Source: Halorubrum sp. BV1
GTDB lineage: Archaea; Halobacteriota; Halobacteria; Halobacteriales; Haloferacaceae
Reading direction: 5' to 3'
Length of the DNA: 64,000 nucleotides
Assembly (NCBI RefSeq): GCF_000746205.1
Contig: NZ_JQKV01000002.1
Location: 620,001-684,000, forward strand
The notes under the pieces are model-generated. The model did not search any database, was not told the origin of the DNA, and saw only the letters and a program-made list of their open reading frames with translations. Of this stretch, positions 48,134 through 56,359 are shown piece after piece (positions within the stretch are counted from its first letter, which is position 1; every line of letters starts with the position of its first letter). The translations under genes and the position numbers were made by a program.

Positions 48134-49177
48134 TTACGCCGGTGGGGTGGACCGGCGCTCGTCGCGCACGGCCAGCACGCCGTGATAGAGGATCACGGAA
48201 CAGACGAACAGCGCGGAGCCGACGAGGAGCACGAAGCTGATCCGGTCGAATATCGGCATCGAGAGCCACGTCGCCGCCTCGCCGAGCGCGACCGCGAGGC
48301 TGGCGAGGAGCAGCATGACGCCGAAGTAAATCGTCACGTCGTCCTCGTCCACGTAGGCGGTCGCGCCCGAGCCGATCCGGGCACCGAGCGCGCTGCCGAG
48401 CAGGAGCGCGGTGACGACGCCGAGGTCGATCACGCCCGCCCGACCGTACGTGAACGCGCCGACAGCGCCGGACATCAGCCCGCCGAACAGGCTGGTGCCG
48501 ACGGCCGCGGCGAGCGAGGTGCCGACGACGTAGTAGATCGCCGGCATCCGGACGAAGCCGCCGCCCACGCCGAGGAATCCGGACACGAGACCGACGCCGC
48601 CGCCCACGCCGGAGATCGTCCACAGCGAGGCTCTGCTCCCGTCGGAAAGCGTCATCATCGGCGGGATCTCGTACGACTGGATCCGCTTTGCGATCGCGGG
48701 GACGTCGTCGCGCTCGGACCCGTCACTTTCGGTGGCGCGCTCGCGTCCGTCGCCAGCGCCGTCGTCTCCCGCGTCCTCGGCCATCGCGCTCCGGGTGAAC
48801 AGAGCACCGATTGCGGCGAGCAGGACCACGTACGCGGTCCCGACGACGACCTCGGCGATCCCGAGAACCTCCAGTCCGAACACCAGTCGGCTGCCGAGTT
48901 CGATGCCGACGGTGATCCCGACGAACATCAGCCCGCCGAGCCGGTAGTCCACCTGTCCGGCGTCGTGGTGTTTCAGCGTCGCGATCACGGCGGTCCCGAA
49001 GACGAACGTCATCGAGCTGCCGATGGCGACCGGCGCGGGGTACCCGAGGATGAGGAGCGCAGGCGTGACGAGGAACGACCCGCCCATCCCGAAGAAGCCG
49101 AAGAACACGCCGACCATGAATCCGAAGACGACGAAGAGACCGAACAGACCGGGACTCAGCCCGAGCAGTCCGAACAT
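48134..49177 (-). CDS. TauE/SafE-family membrane transporter
   Basis: A 347-residue protein with about eight membrane segments in two related halves, starting FGLLGLSPGLFGLFVVFGF. The repeated glycine-rich entries FFGFFGMGGSFLVTPALLILG and GLVSGFLGVGGGFVRMPAIY are the duplicated TauE signatures. A cytosolic acidic loop with Asp/Gly repeats is in the middle (about 130-165). The family exports sulfite or organosulfonates. A short membrane-protein gene ends immediately before its ATG (TAG then ATG), so both are in one operon. Confidence 0.85.
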   Translation of the reverse strand: MFGLLGLSPGLFGLFVVFGFMVGVFFGFFGMGGSFLVTPALLILGYPAPVAIGSSMTFVFGTAVIATLKHHDAGQVDYRLGGLMFVGITVGIELGSRLVFGLEVLGIAEVVVGTAYVVLLAAIGALFTRSAMAEDAGDDGAGDGRERATESDGSERDDVPAIAKRIQSYEIPPMMTLSDGSRASLWTISGVGGGVGLVSGFLGVGGGFVRMPAIYYVVGTSLAAAVGTSLFGGLMSGAVGAFTYGRAGVIDLGVVTALLLGSALGARIGSGATAYVDEDDVTIYFGVMLLLASLAVALGEAATWLSMPIFDRISFVLLVGSALFVCSVILYHGVLAVRDERRSTPPA

Positions 49178-49336
49178 CTATATCCGCCTGAGTCGGTCGA
49201 ACAGCGTCGGTCCGAGCCTGTCTTCGAGGAAACCGTATCCGGCGTACAAGAGCGCGGCCTCGGCGAGGACGACGGCGATGACGGCGAGCGCCGCCACCGA
49301 CGGCGACGCGCCGGGGAGCAGTTCGGTTCCCGTCAT
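49178..49336 (-). CDS. Small single-span membrane protein upstream of TauE
   Basis: A 52-residue protein, MTGTELLPG, one hydrophobic span (ALAVIAVVLAEAALLYAGYG) and a basic/acidic tail ending LFDRLRRI. The frame is open to GTG 49411, which lies about 25-27 bases from a TATA-like cattatcac on the minus strand, so a 77-residue leaderless form is an alternative. It is directly abutted by the TauE gene, and small membrane partners next to TauE recur in haloarchaea as I recall. Probably an accessory subunit. Confidence 0.65.
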   Translation of the reverse strand: MTGTELLPGASPSVAALAVIAVVLAEAALLYAGYGFLEDRLGPTLFDRLRRI

Positions 49337-49534
49337 CGACTCCCCTCCGCCGCGGGCCTCGCGAAGACTGCGACGCCACACGGCTGTACCGGGTCTGATT
49401 CGGTCATACACCCGACCGTAGCGGACGCGCGGTGATAATGGTTTTGGGATTGTCGCACAATACTATATCCGCATACCGGACGGAGAGCCACCCATAACGT
49501 ATGGCTATTATTTCGATCGGCGTCACGGGTGACA

Positions 49535-49560
49535 CGTCACGTCGACCCGTCACGTCGACC
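49535..49560 (+). repeat. Perfect 13-base tandem duplication
   Basis: The unit cgtcacgtcgacc occurs twice in a row at 49535-49547 and 49548-49560, immediately before the 3' end of the glycosylase gene at 49566. Confidence 0.85.
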
Positions 49561-49565
49561 TGTCC

Positions 49566-50162
49566 TCACGACTCGTACTCGGCCCAGATGTATCTCGTTC
49601 CGTAGCTCCGGTAGGGCCGCCACGCCTCGGCGATCTCGCGCATCGCCGTGCGGTCGAGGTCGTCGCCGTCGGCGTACACCTGTCCGATCCCCTTGCGCAC
49701 CGCCAGATCGCCGAGCGGCAGCACGTCCTCGCGGCCGAGCGCGAAGATGAGGTACATCCGCGCGGTCCACTGGCCGATCCCTCGGATCGCGGTGAGCGCC
49801 TCGACGACCTCGTCGTCGGTCGCGTCCGCGAACCCCTCGCGCGTGAGGTCGCGGTCGTCGCCGCGGAACGCCCGCGCCGCGGACCGCAGGTACTCGACTT
49901 TGGTGCCGCTGAGCCCGGTCTCGCGGAGGCGCTCCTCGTCGGCCGCGAGCACGCGCTCCGGCGTCACCTCGCCGTCGAGTCGGTCGAGAAAGCGGTCGTG
50001 GATGGCCGTCGCCGAGGCGGTCGAGAGCTGCTGGTTCACGATCGACGTGCAGAGTCGGGCGAACTCGTCCGTCGCGGGCTCCACGGTCAGCGGGCCGTGC
50101 CGGTCGACGAGCGACGCCATGGTCGGGTCCGCGCGCAGCGTCTCCGCGATTCGGTCGTCCAT
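49566..50162 (-). CDS. DNA-3-methyladenine glycosylase, HhH-GPD (AlkA-like)
   Basis: A 198-residue HhH-GPD glycosylase. The helix-hairpin-helix ALTAIRGIGQWTARMYLIF is near residue 127-145 and is followed by the catalytic Asp in VLPLGDLAVRKG. There is no Fe-S Cys cluster and no N-terminal AlkA domain, as in short archaeal and bacterial versions. It removes alkylated bases in base excision repair. Divergent from the Nif3 gene. Confidence 0.85.
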   Translation of the reverse strand: MDDRIAETLRADPTMASLVDRHGPLTVEPATDEFARLCTSIVNQQLSTASATAIHDRFLDRLDGEVTPERVLAADEERLRETGLSGTKVEYLRSAARAFRGDDRDLTREGFADATDDEVVEALTAIRGIGQWTARMYLIFALGREDVLPLGDLAVRKGIGQVYADGDDLDRTAMREIAEAWRPYRSYGTRYIWAEYES

Positions 50163-50235
50163 CGATCCGCGATCGGGGCCGGACGCACCTGTACGTTTCC
50201 CGGCTCTTTACGTCGCGGGCGGCGTACCGCCGCGC

Positions 50236-51012
50236 ATGCAACTCTCCGAGTACGCAGGGCGACTCGACGACCGGCTCGACACCGCGGCCTACGCCGACGT
50301 GGACGCCAGCGCGAACGGCCTGCAGGTCGGTCCGGACGACGCCGAGATCGAGCGCGTCGCGTTCGCGGTCGACGCCGCCGCGGCGACGATCGAGGCCGCG
50401 GCGGAGGCGGACGCGGACGCCTTGGTCGTCCATCACGGGATCTCGTGGGGCGGGATCGACCGCGTCACGGGCGCGACGTACGACCGGATCGCGGCGCTCG
50501 CAGAGCACGACATCGCGTTATACGTCTCACACCTCCCGCTCGACGGCCACGCGGACCTCGGCAACGCGGCCGGCGTCGCGGAGGCGATCGGGCTCGGCGA
50601 CCGCGAGCCGTTCGGCACGCTCGGCCCGGTCACGATCGGGACGATCGGCGAGACCGCGACGCCGCGGTCGACGACGGCGCTCCGCGAGACGCTCGACGCG
50701 TTCGAAGGCCAACCGGACGACGCGGACGCGCCGACGCGGGTCGTCGACTTCGGCCCCGACGAGATCGAGCGGGTGGCGATCGTGACGGGGTCGGGTGCCG
50801 ACTGGCTCGACGAGGCGGCGGAGCGCGGCGCGGACGCGCTCGTCACCGGCGAGGGGAAAGGGAAGGTGTATCACGAGGCGCGCGAGGCCGGGATCACGGT
50901 CTTCCTCGGCGGCCACTACGCCACCGAGACGTTCGGCGTGCGGTCGTTGCAGTCGCTCTCCGAGGAGTGGGGGCTGGAGACGGTGTACGTCTCGCACCCG
51001 ACGGGGCTGTGA
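50236..51012 (+). CDS. Nif3-like dinuclear metal centre protein
   Basis: A 258-residue protein of the Nif3/YbgI (GTP cyclohydrolase 1 type 2 homologue) family. Metal-site motifs: DALVVHHGISWGG near residue 60, LYVSHLPLDGHADLGN near 95 and GGHYATETFGV near the C-terminus. A TATA-like tctttacg lies about 29 bases before ATG 50236, ruling out the long upstream frame that overlaps the glycosylase gene. These proteins form hexameric toroids; the reaction is not established. Confidence 0.87.
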   Translation: MQLSEYAGRLDDRLDTAAYADVDASANGLQVGPDDAEIERVAFAVDAAAATIEAAAEADADALVVHHGISWGGIDRVTGATYDRIAALAEHDIALYVSHLPLDGHADLGNAAGVAEAIGLGDREPFGTLGPVTIGTIGETATPRSTTALRETLDAFEGQPDDADAPTRVVDFGPDEIERVAIVTGSGADWLDEAAERGADALVTGEGKGKVYHEAREAGITVFLGGHYATETFGVRSLQSLSEEWGLETVYVSHPTGL

Positions 51013-51066
51013 GCGGGGCGTGACCCGGGCGACGCAGCGCGGTCTCTAGGCCCGGATCCGAACGCA

Positions 51067-51074
51067 ACCCTTAC
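51067..51074 (+). promoter_or_regulatory. TATA-like box for tgtA
   Basis: The sequence cccttacc is centred about 28 bases before ATG 51099. Confidence 0.4.
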
Positions 51075-51098
51075 CGCTCGGCTCCGCGGACACCGGAT

Positions 51099-52580
51099 AT
51101 GCGCGATCACTTCGAGATCCGGGACCACGACGCAGCCGGGCGGATCGGCCGGCTGTCGGTCCCGCGAGCGGGCGTCACGGTCGAGACGCCCGCGCTCTTG
51201 CCCGTCGTCAACCCCAACGTGCTCACGATCGAGCCGCGGCGGCTCCGCGAGGAGTTCGGCGCAGAGATGCTGATCACGAACTCCTACATCATCCGGAGCA
51301 CGGACCGGATCCGCGACCGGGTCCTAGAGGAAGGGTTACACGACTTTCTGGGGTTCGATGGCGCTATCATGACCGACTCCGGGTCGTTCCAGCTCGCCGA
51401 GTACGGCGACATCGACGTGACCACCGCGGAGATCCTCGACTTCCAGCGCCGTATCGGCAGCGACGTGGCGACTCCCGTCGACGTGCCCACGCCGCCGGAC
51501 GTCGACCGCGAGCGCGCGGAACGAGAGCTAGAGACCACGAAACAGGCGCTTGCGGACGCGGAGGACGCGGACACCGGCGAGATGCTGGTGAACGCGCCCG
51601 TGCAGGGGTCGACGTTCCCGGACCTGCGGGAGGCCGCTGGCAGACACGCGGCCGCGACCGATCTCGACGTGTTTCCGGTCGGCGCGATGGTACCCTTGCT
51701 GAACGCCTACCGGTACGCCGACGTGGTCGAGCAGGTCCGGGCGGCGAAACGCGGGCTCGCACCCGACGCGCCGGTGCACCTGTTCGGCGCGGGCCACCCG
51801 ATGATGTTCGCGCTCGCGGTCGCGGCCGGGTGCGACCTGTTCGACTCGGCCGCCTACGCGCTGATGGCCCGCGACGGGCGGTACCTCACGGTCTCAGGGA
51901 CCGAACACCTAGGCGAGATGACGTACTTCCCGTGCTCGTGTCCGGTCTGTGCGGACCACACGCCCGAGGACGTCCGCGAGCGCGGCGACGGCGAGACGGA
52001 GCGGCTGCTCGCCGAGCACAACCTCCACGTCACGTTCGAGGAGATCCGCCGCGTGAAAGCCGCGATCCGGTCGGGGACGCTCCTCGATCTGGTCGACCGC
52101 CGCGCCCGCGGCCACCCCGCGATGCTCGACGGGTACCGCGCGCTGCTCGACCACGCCGAGGAACTGGAGCGGACGGATCCGGTCTCGAAGGACGCGTTCT
52201 TTTACACTTCCCACGAGGCGGCGCGACGCCCCGAGGTCAGCCGCCACCACGATCGGCTCTCGCGGCTCGCGGTCCCGGACCGGCTGCTCCTCACAGAGTC
52301 GAACGCGCCCTCCTCGCACGACTACGACGCGGTCTGGCGCGTAAAACCGCCGTTCGGCCCGTTCCCGCGGGCGCTCTCGGAGACGTACCCGCTCACCGCG
52401 GAGGTCCCGGACCGCGTCGACGACGCGGCGCAGGTCGCGGCCGCGGCGGGCGTCGCGAGCCTCGCCGACGCCAACCCGGAGACGGCGATCACGCTCGGAC
52501 ACGACGACTGGTGTGCCGCGGCGCTCGAACGCGTTCCCGACGGCGTCGACACCGAGGACCTCCGAACGCTCGGACGGTAG
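51099..52580 (+). CDS. tgtA: Archaeosine tRNA-guanine transglycosylase
   Basis: A 493-residue archaeal TGT that exchanges G15 in the tRNA D-loop for preQ0. The catalytic-domain motif MTDSGSFQLAEYG (Asp 93) and the Zn site FPCSCPVCADH (about 281-291) are present. The C-terminal part (from about 370) is shortened compared with TGTs carrying a PUA domain; haloarchaea place that domain in the companion ArcS. With arcS at 54.5 kb it makes archaeosine, which stabilises tRNA. Confidence 0.93.
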   Translation: MRDHFEIRDHDAAGRIGRLSVPRAGVTVETPALLPVVNPNVLTIEPRRLREEFGAEMLITNSYIIRSTDRIRDRVLEEGLHDFLGFDGAIMTDSGSFQLAEYGDIDVTTAEILDFQRRIGSDVATPVDVPTPPDVDRERAERELETTKQALADAEDADTGEMLVNAPVQGSTFPDLREAAGRHAAATDLDVFPVGAMVPLLNAYRYADVVEQVRAAKRGLAPDAPVHLFGAGHPMMFALAVAAGCDLFDSAAYALMARDGRYLTVSGTEHLGEMTYFPCSCPVCADHTPEDVRERGDGETERLLAEHNLHVTFEEIRRVKAAIRSGTLLDLVDRRARGHPAMLDGYRALLDHAEELERTDPVSKDAFFYTSHEAARRPEVSRHHDRLSRLAVPDRLLLTESNAPSSHDYDAVWRVKPPFGPFPRALSETYPLTAEVPDRVDDAAQVAAAAGVASLADANPETAITLGHDDWCAAALERVPDGVDTEDLRTLGR

Positions 52581-52609
52581 TCCGACAGGTGGGCGGGGCC
52601 ATCGCCCCG

Positions 52610-53059
52610 TCAGTCGTCGTCAACGCCGCCCATGCGCTCGCTGTAGTCCCACGTGTGGAGTCGCTTGGGATCGATCCGGATCCGGACCTCTTCGCGCTCG
52701 GGGAGGAGGAGCCGGTCGCCGACCGGATTGTCAACCCCGCCGAGGTACCGGACGAGGAGGGCGGAGAGCAGGTCCTTCCCCTCGTCGGGATCGACCGTCG
52801 CGCGCCCGCGTCCTCTGACGCCCTTGTACGGCGGATCGTTCGTCGACACCTCGAACGAGACGTGGTCGTCGTACGCGAGGAAGTCGACGAGGTCGGCGTT
52901 CGCGCTCGTCGCGCAGTGGACCGCGCCGTCCCAGCGAAACCACAGCGAGACGATCCACGGGGCGTCATTCGGGGTTCGACAGCCGATCCGAACCGGTACC
53001 CGTGCGTCGGTCAGGAACTCGTCGACACGTTCCCGATCCCACGGGCCGGTGATCTCCAT
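52610..53059 (-). CDS. Pyridoxamine 5'-phosphate oxidase-like flavoprotein
   Basis: A 149-residue PPOX-type split-barrel protein: RIGCRTPNDAPWIVSLWFRWDG, then AVHCATSANADLVDFLAYDDHVSFEV and YKGVRGRGRATVDPDEG, the order typical of FMN- or F420-binding members. Size fits small haloarchaeal paralogues. It stands alone between tgtA and a kinase gene. Cofactor and substrate unknown. Confidence 0.75.
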   Translation of the reverse strand: MEITGPWDRERVDEFLTDARVPVRIGCRTPNDAPWIVSLWFRWDGAVHCATSANADLVDFLAYDDHVSFEVSTNDPPYKGVRGRGRATVDPDEGKDLLSALLVRYLGGVDNPVGDRLLLPEREEVRIRIDPKRLHTWDYSERMGGVDDD

Positions 53060-53159
53060 GCGAACGGATCGGCCGCGAGCGGCCTAACGGTTCCGGCGGC
53101 CTCTCGGCCCGTCGTCTCCGTGCCAGTCCCGGGGCGGACGCCGCGTCGCAGGTCGCGTC

Positions 53160-54329
53160 TCAGGCCGCGGGCACGCCGAGCGTCACGGTCGTCCCGCTCT
53201 CGCCGTCCGCCGCGTCCTCGGACCGCGTCGTCTCGATCGCGAGCCAGCCGCCGAGCGCGTCGGCTGTCGCGCGCACGATCCAGAGGCCGAGCCCGCTGGC
53301 GTGTTCGAGCTGGGTCTCTGGGTCGCGACCGGTGATGACGCGGCTCTCTGCCTCGTGGATCCCCGGTCCGTCGTCGGCGACCCGGATCTCGACGTCGTCT
53401 CCCCGATCGCGGGCAGACAGCGCCACCGTGTCGGCCCCGTGTTCGACCGCGTTCGTCGCGAGCTCCTCGACTGCCGTCGCGAGCCGGTCGTCGGCGAGCG
53501 CCACCGCGTCGTCGCCGTCGACCTCGACGGACGCCGCCCCGGCCTCGCGGGCCGCCGTCGCGGCGTCGGCCAAGACCGGATCGACCGCCACCGGCTCGCG
53601 CGCGTCCGGGCGGCGCTCGAAGGCGGCCTGCAGCCGCTTCGCGTCCTCCGCGAGCCCGCCGATTGTCGCCGCGCTCTCCGCGACCTTCTCCGCGGACTCG
53701 CGGAGGTCGGGGTCGTCGGCGCGCTCCGCGATGATCGAGGCGTGTCCGCCGAGCACGGTGGTCTCGTTGCGGAGGTTGTGTCTGATCACGCGGTTCAACA
53801 CGGCGAGCTTGCGCTGCTCTTTCGCGAGCTGCTGGGCGCGGACCCGGCGGGCGTCGTAGACGCCGATGATGACGTGCGCGACCGCACCGATCGCGAGCAC
53901 CTTCGCGACCGTGAACGTCGGCGCGATCATCGGCGAGCCGAGCGCCGCCTGATACCGGAGGACGCCGGCCATGATACCGCCGAGAACGACGATCCCGAAC
54001 AGGCTCCAGACGGCGATCCGAACGGCGTTTCGCGTCGTGAAGGTGCTCCGGTACAACAGCGCGCCGACGAGTATCAACGCGAGCGACAGCACCGTCCCCA
54101 GCACGGACAAGGCGATCCCGATCGGCGGCTCGCCGCCGGTCGCGAGCGGAGTGACGTTCGGTATCAGGAGCGCGAACCCGGCGAGCGAGACGAACAGGGC
54201 GGCGGCGACTCTCGCCGGGCCGCCCGTCGGCGTCTCGGCGACCTGATCGGGGGCGGTCACCCCGAGCGCCTCCAGTAGCTCTCGCAGTCGATCCGCGCCC
54301 GCCTCCCGCGTGTCGAACCGGTTCCTCAT
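53160..54329 (-). CDS. Membrane-bound sensor histidine kinase
   Basis: A 389-residue kinase with four hydrophobic segments (about 42-160), a coiled linker ARRVRAQQLAKEQ, the H-box LNRVIRHNLRNETTVLGG near 185 and an HATPase domain with EELATNAVEHG, DDGPGIH and ASGLGLWIVRATAD. It has the same plan as the kinase at 22.4-23.6 kb (membrane sensor, HN/DLRNE box) but different membrane sequence. It lies between tgtA and arcS on the opposite strand without a receiver gene. Confidence 0.84.
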   Translation of the reverse strand: MRNRFDTREAGADRLRELLEALGVTAPDQVAETPTGGPARVAAALFVSLAGFALLIPNVTPLATGGEPPIGIALSVLGTVLSLALILVGALLYRSTFTTRNAVRIAVWSLFGIVVLGGIMAGVLRYQAALGSPMIAPTFTVAKVLAIGAVAHVIIGVYDARRVRAQQLAKEQRKLAVLNRVIRHNLRNETTVLGGHASIIAERADDPDLRESAEKVAESAATIGGLAEDAKRLQAAFERRPDAREPVAVDPVLADAATAAREAGAASVEVDGDDAVALADDRLATAVEELATNAVEHGADTVALSARDRGDDVEIRVADDGPGIHEAESRVITGRDPETQLEHASGLGLWIVRATADALGGWLAIETTRSEDAADGESGTTVTLGVPAA

Positions 54330-54510
54330 CGGTCACGGCGAAGTCGGTGGGAGGGATAACGTTTGCTCCGCCGGTGTCGGACACGAGGCCGAGCCGGAAC
54401 GCAGGGGATGAAACCGGACCGGAACGCGGAGGATGAAACCGGACTGGAACGCGAGCGGAGAGATCGGACCGGAACACAAGAGAGTTGACCGTCCCCGCGC
54501 GAGGAGGCGT
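54330..54510. other. Divergent intergenic region with 25-base repeats
   Basis: About 180 bases between the kinase gene and arcS. It contains the tandem repeats at 54394-54475 and no gene. Confidence 0.5.
54394..54475 (+). repeat. 25-base imperfect tandem repeat
   Basis: Units begin with ccggaac or ctggaac at 54394, 54419, 54444 and 54469 (period 25). The first two share ggatgaaaccgga; later copies are more diverged. The array lies within the region expected to carry the arcS promoter. Confidence 0.8.
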
Positions 54511-56346
54511 ATGACCGAGTACTTCGAGGTCCACGAACGCGACGGCGCGGCCCGGCTCGGGGAGCTTCGTCTCGCCGAGCCGGTGACGACGCCCGCGCTC
54601 GCGGACCCGTTCCTCACGGACGCGGGGAGCCTCTGGGCCGCCGACCGCGAGGTGCCCGACGGCGACGACGACGCGCTCACCCTCTTGCCGCACCGAGCGT
54701 TCCCGGCGGGCACCCGCGGGGAGGTGCGCGAGTCGTTCGCGGTCGAGCACCCGGACGTCGACTTCCCGGCTGCGGCCGTCGTCGACAGCGAGAGCGCCCG
54801 TGATATCGGCGTCGACGCGTACCTGCTCGCGGACGCGAGCGGTTTCGTCGGCCACGGCGAAGCGTTCAGAGACGCCATCGTGCGGGCGAAATCGGCGCTG
54901 CCGGCCGACACCGCTCTCGGCCTCTCCGGCGTCGCGACCCCGCGAAACGTTGCGCTCCTCGCGTACGCCGGCGTCGACCTCGTGGACGCGTCGCTCGCGC
55001 GGACGAAGGGCACGCAGGGGATGTACCTCACGAGTGACGCCGAACACTTCCTCGAAGACCTCGACGAACTGCCCTGCGCCTGTCCGGCCTGCGCGCAGTC
55101 CCGCGAGTCGTTCACCCGCGCGGACTGTGCCGATCACAACGAAACCGCCCTGCGGGCCGAGCTTCGGCGCGTCCGCGAGCGGATCCGGTCGGGTCGCCTG
55201 CGCGATTACATCGAGGGACAGACGCGCCACGAGCAGTGGCTCACGGCGGCGTTCCGCGAGTTCGACGACCAGTGGTCGTACCTCGAAGAACGGACGCCGC
55301 TGATGCGCGACGCGGAGGTGACGGCCGCGAGCGCGGAGACGCTCGACCGCGTCGAGATCCAGCGGTTCGCCGACCGCGTGACGAGCCGGTACCGGAACCG
55401 CTTTTCGGACCAGCCGCTCGTGTTAGTGCCCTGTTCGGCGACCAAGCCGTATAGCGACTCGCAGAGTCACCGCCAGTTCCACGACGCGATACAGTGGCGC
55501 GGCCACACCGTCTCGATGACCTCGCCGATCGGCGTGGTGCCCCAAGAGTTGGAGACGACGTACCCGGCGCAACACTACGACGCGGTCGTCACCGGCGACT
55601 GGTCGGAAGACGAGATCGCGTTCGTCGCGGAAGTTCTCCGCCGCTATCTCACGCGCAACGACTACTCACGGGTGATCGCGCACGTCCCCGACGGCGGCTA
55701 CCGCGAGATCTGCGAGCGCGTCGAGCGCGACCCCGCGACCGACGTCTCCTTCGAGTACACCTGCGTCGGCCACCCGACGGGAGACGAGTCGCTCGGGGAG
55801 TTGAACGCCGCCCTTCAGGGCGAGCCCGCCTACAGCAAGCGCGAGCGCGAGCACAACACCGTTCGGGCGATAGCCGATTACCTCCTCGGCGACGGCGCGG
55901 GCGACGAGCTGTTCGGCGGCGACGCGAGCGGGACCGGAGACGCGCACGGCGGAGACGGCGCGGCCGACATCCGCACCACCGGCCGCTACCCGAAACTTCA
56001 GGTGTGGGGCGACGACCCCGACGCCGGCCGCGAGGGCGAGCCGGGTGAGCAGCTCGCGACGATGGTGCCCCAGTACGGTACCCTCTCCTTTACGCTCGCC
56101 GGCGCGCGCCGGTGGCTCGCGAGCGACGCGCCCACCAAGCGCGTCGAGATCGACGCCTTCGTCCCGCACGGCTCCGTGCTCGCGCCGGGCGTCGTCGACG
56201 CGGACGACGAGATACGCGTCGGCGACGAGGTCGTCATCGAGGGGCCGAAGGCGTTCGCGGTCGGCCGCGCCGAGATGTCCGGCCCGGAGATGGTCGACTC
56301 GACGCGCGGCGTCGCGAGCGAGGTCAGACACGTCGACGAGCGCTGA
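54511..56346 (+). CDS. arcS: Archaeosine synthase ArcS (TgtA2)
   Basis: A 611-residue multidomain TGT paralogue. The N-terminal TGT-like barrel (about 1-290) lacks the TGT catalytic motif but keeps a Cys pair CACPACAQSR. The ArcS-specific motif PCSATKPYSDSQSH lies near residue 312-325. The C-terminal PUA-type domain (about 540-605, RVEIDAFVPHGSVLAPGVVDAD) binds tRNA. ArcS adds ammonia or lysine to preQ0-tRNA to form archaeosine. I start at ATG 54511 (MTEYFEVHERDG). A glycine/aspartate loop near 490-510 is a haloarchaeal insertion. Confidence 0.92.
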   Translation: MTEYFEVHERDGAARLGELRLAEPVTTPALADPFLTDAGSLWAADREVPDGDDDALTLLPHRAFPAGTRGEVRESFAVEHPDVDFPAAAVVDSESARDIGVDAYLLADASGFVGHGEAFRDAIVRAKSALPADTALGLSGVATPRNVALLAYAGVDLVDASLARTKGTQGMYLTSDAEHFLEDLDELPCACPACAQSRESFTRADCADHNETALRAELRRVRERIRSGRLRDYIEGQTRHEQWLTAAFREFDDQWSYLEERTPLMRDAEVTAASAETLDRVEIQRFADRVTSRYRNRFSDQPLVLVPCSATKPYSDSQSHRQFHDAIQWRGHTVSMTSPIGVVPQELETTYPAQHYDAVVTGDWSEDEIAFVAEVLRRYLTRNDYSRVIAHVPDGGYREICERVERDPATDVSFEYTCVGHPTGDESLGELNAALQGEPAYSKREREHNTVRAIADYLLGDGAGDELFGGDASGTGDAHGGDGAADIRTTGRYPKLQVWGDDPDAGREGEPGEQLATMVPQYGTLSFTLAGARRWLASDAPTKRVEIDAFVPHGSVLAPGVVDADDEIRVGDEVVIEGPKAFAVGRAEMSGPEMVDSTRGVASEVRHVDER

Positions 56347-56359
56347 CTCCGTAGCTCTC

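Noticed and set aside
53011..55230. A 739-codon minus-strand open frame spanning the kinase and part of arcS
   Set aside because: It is a shadow frame; the kinase and ArcS frames carry the diagnostic motifs.
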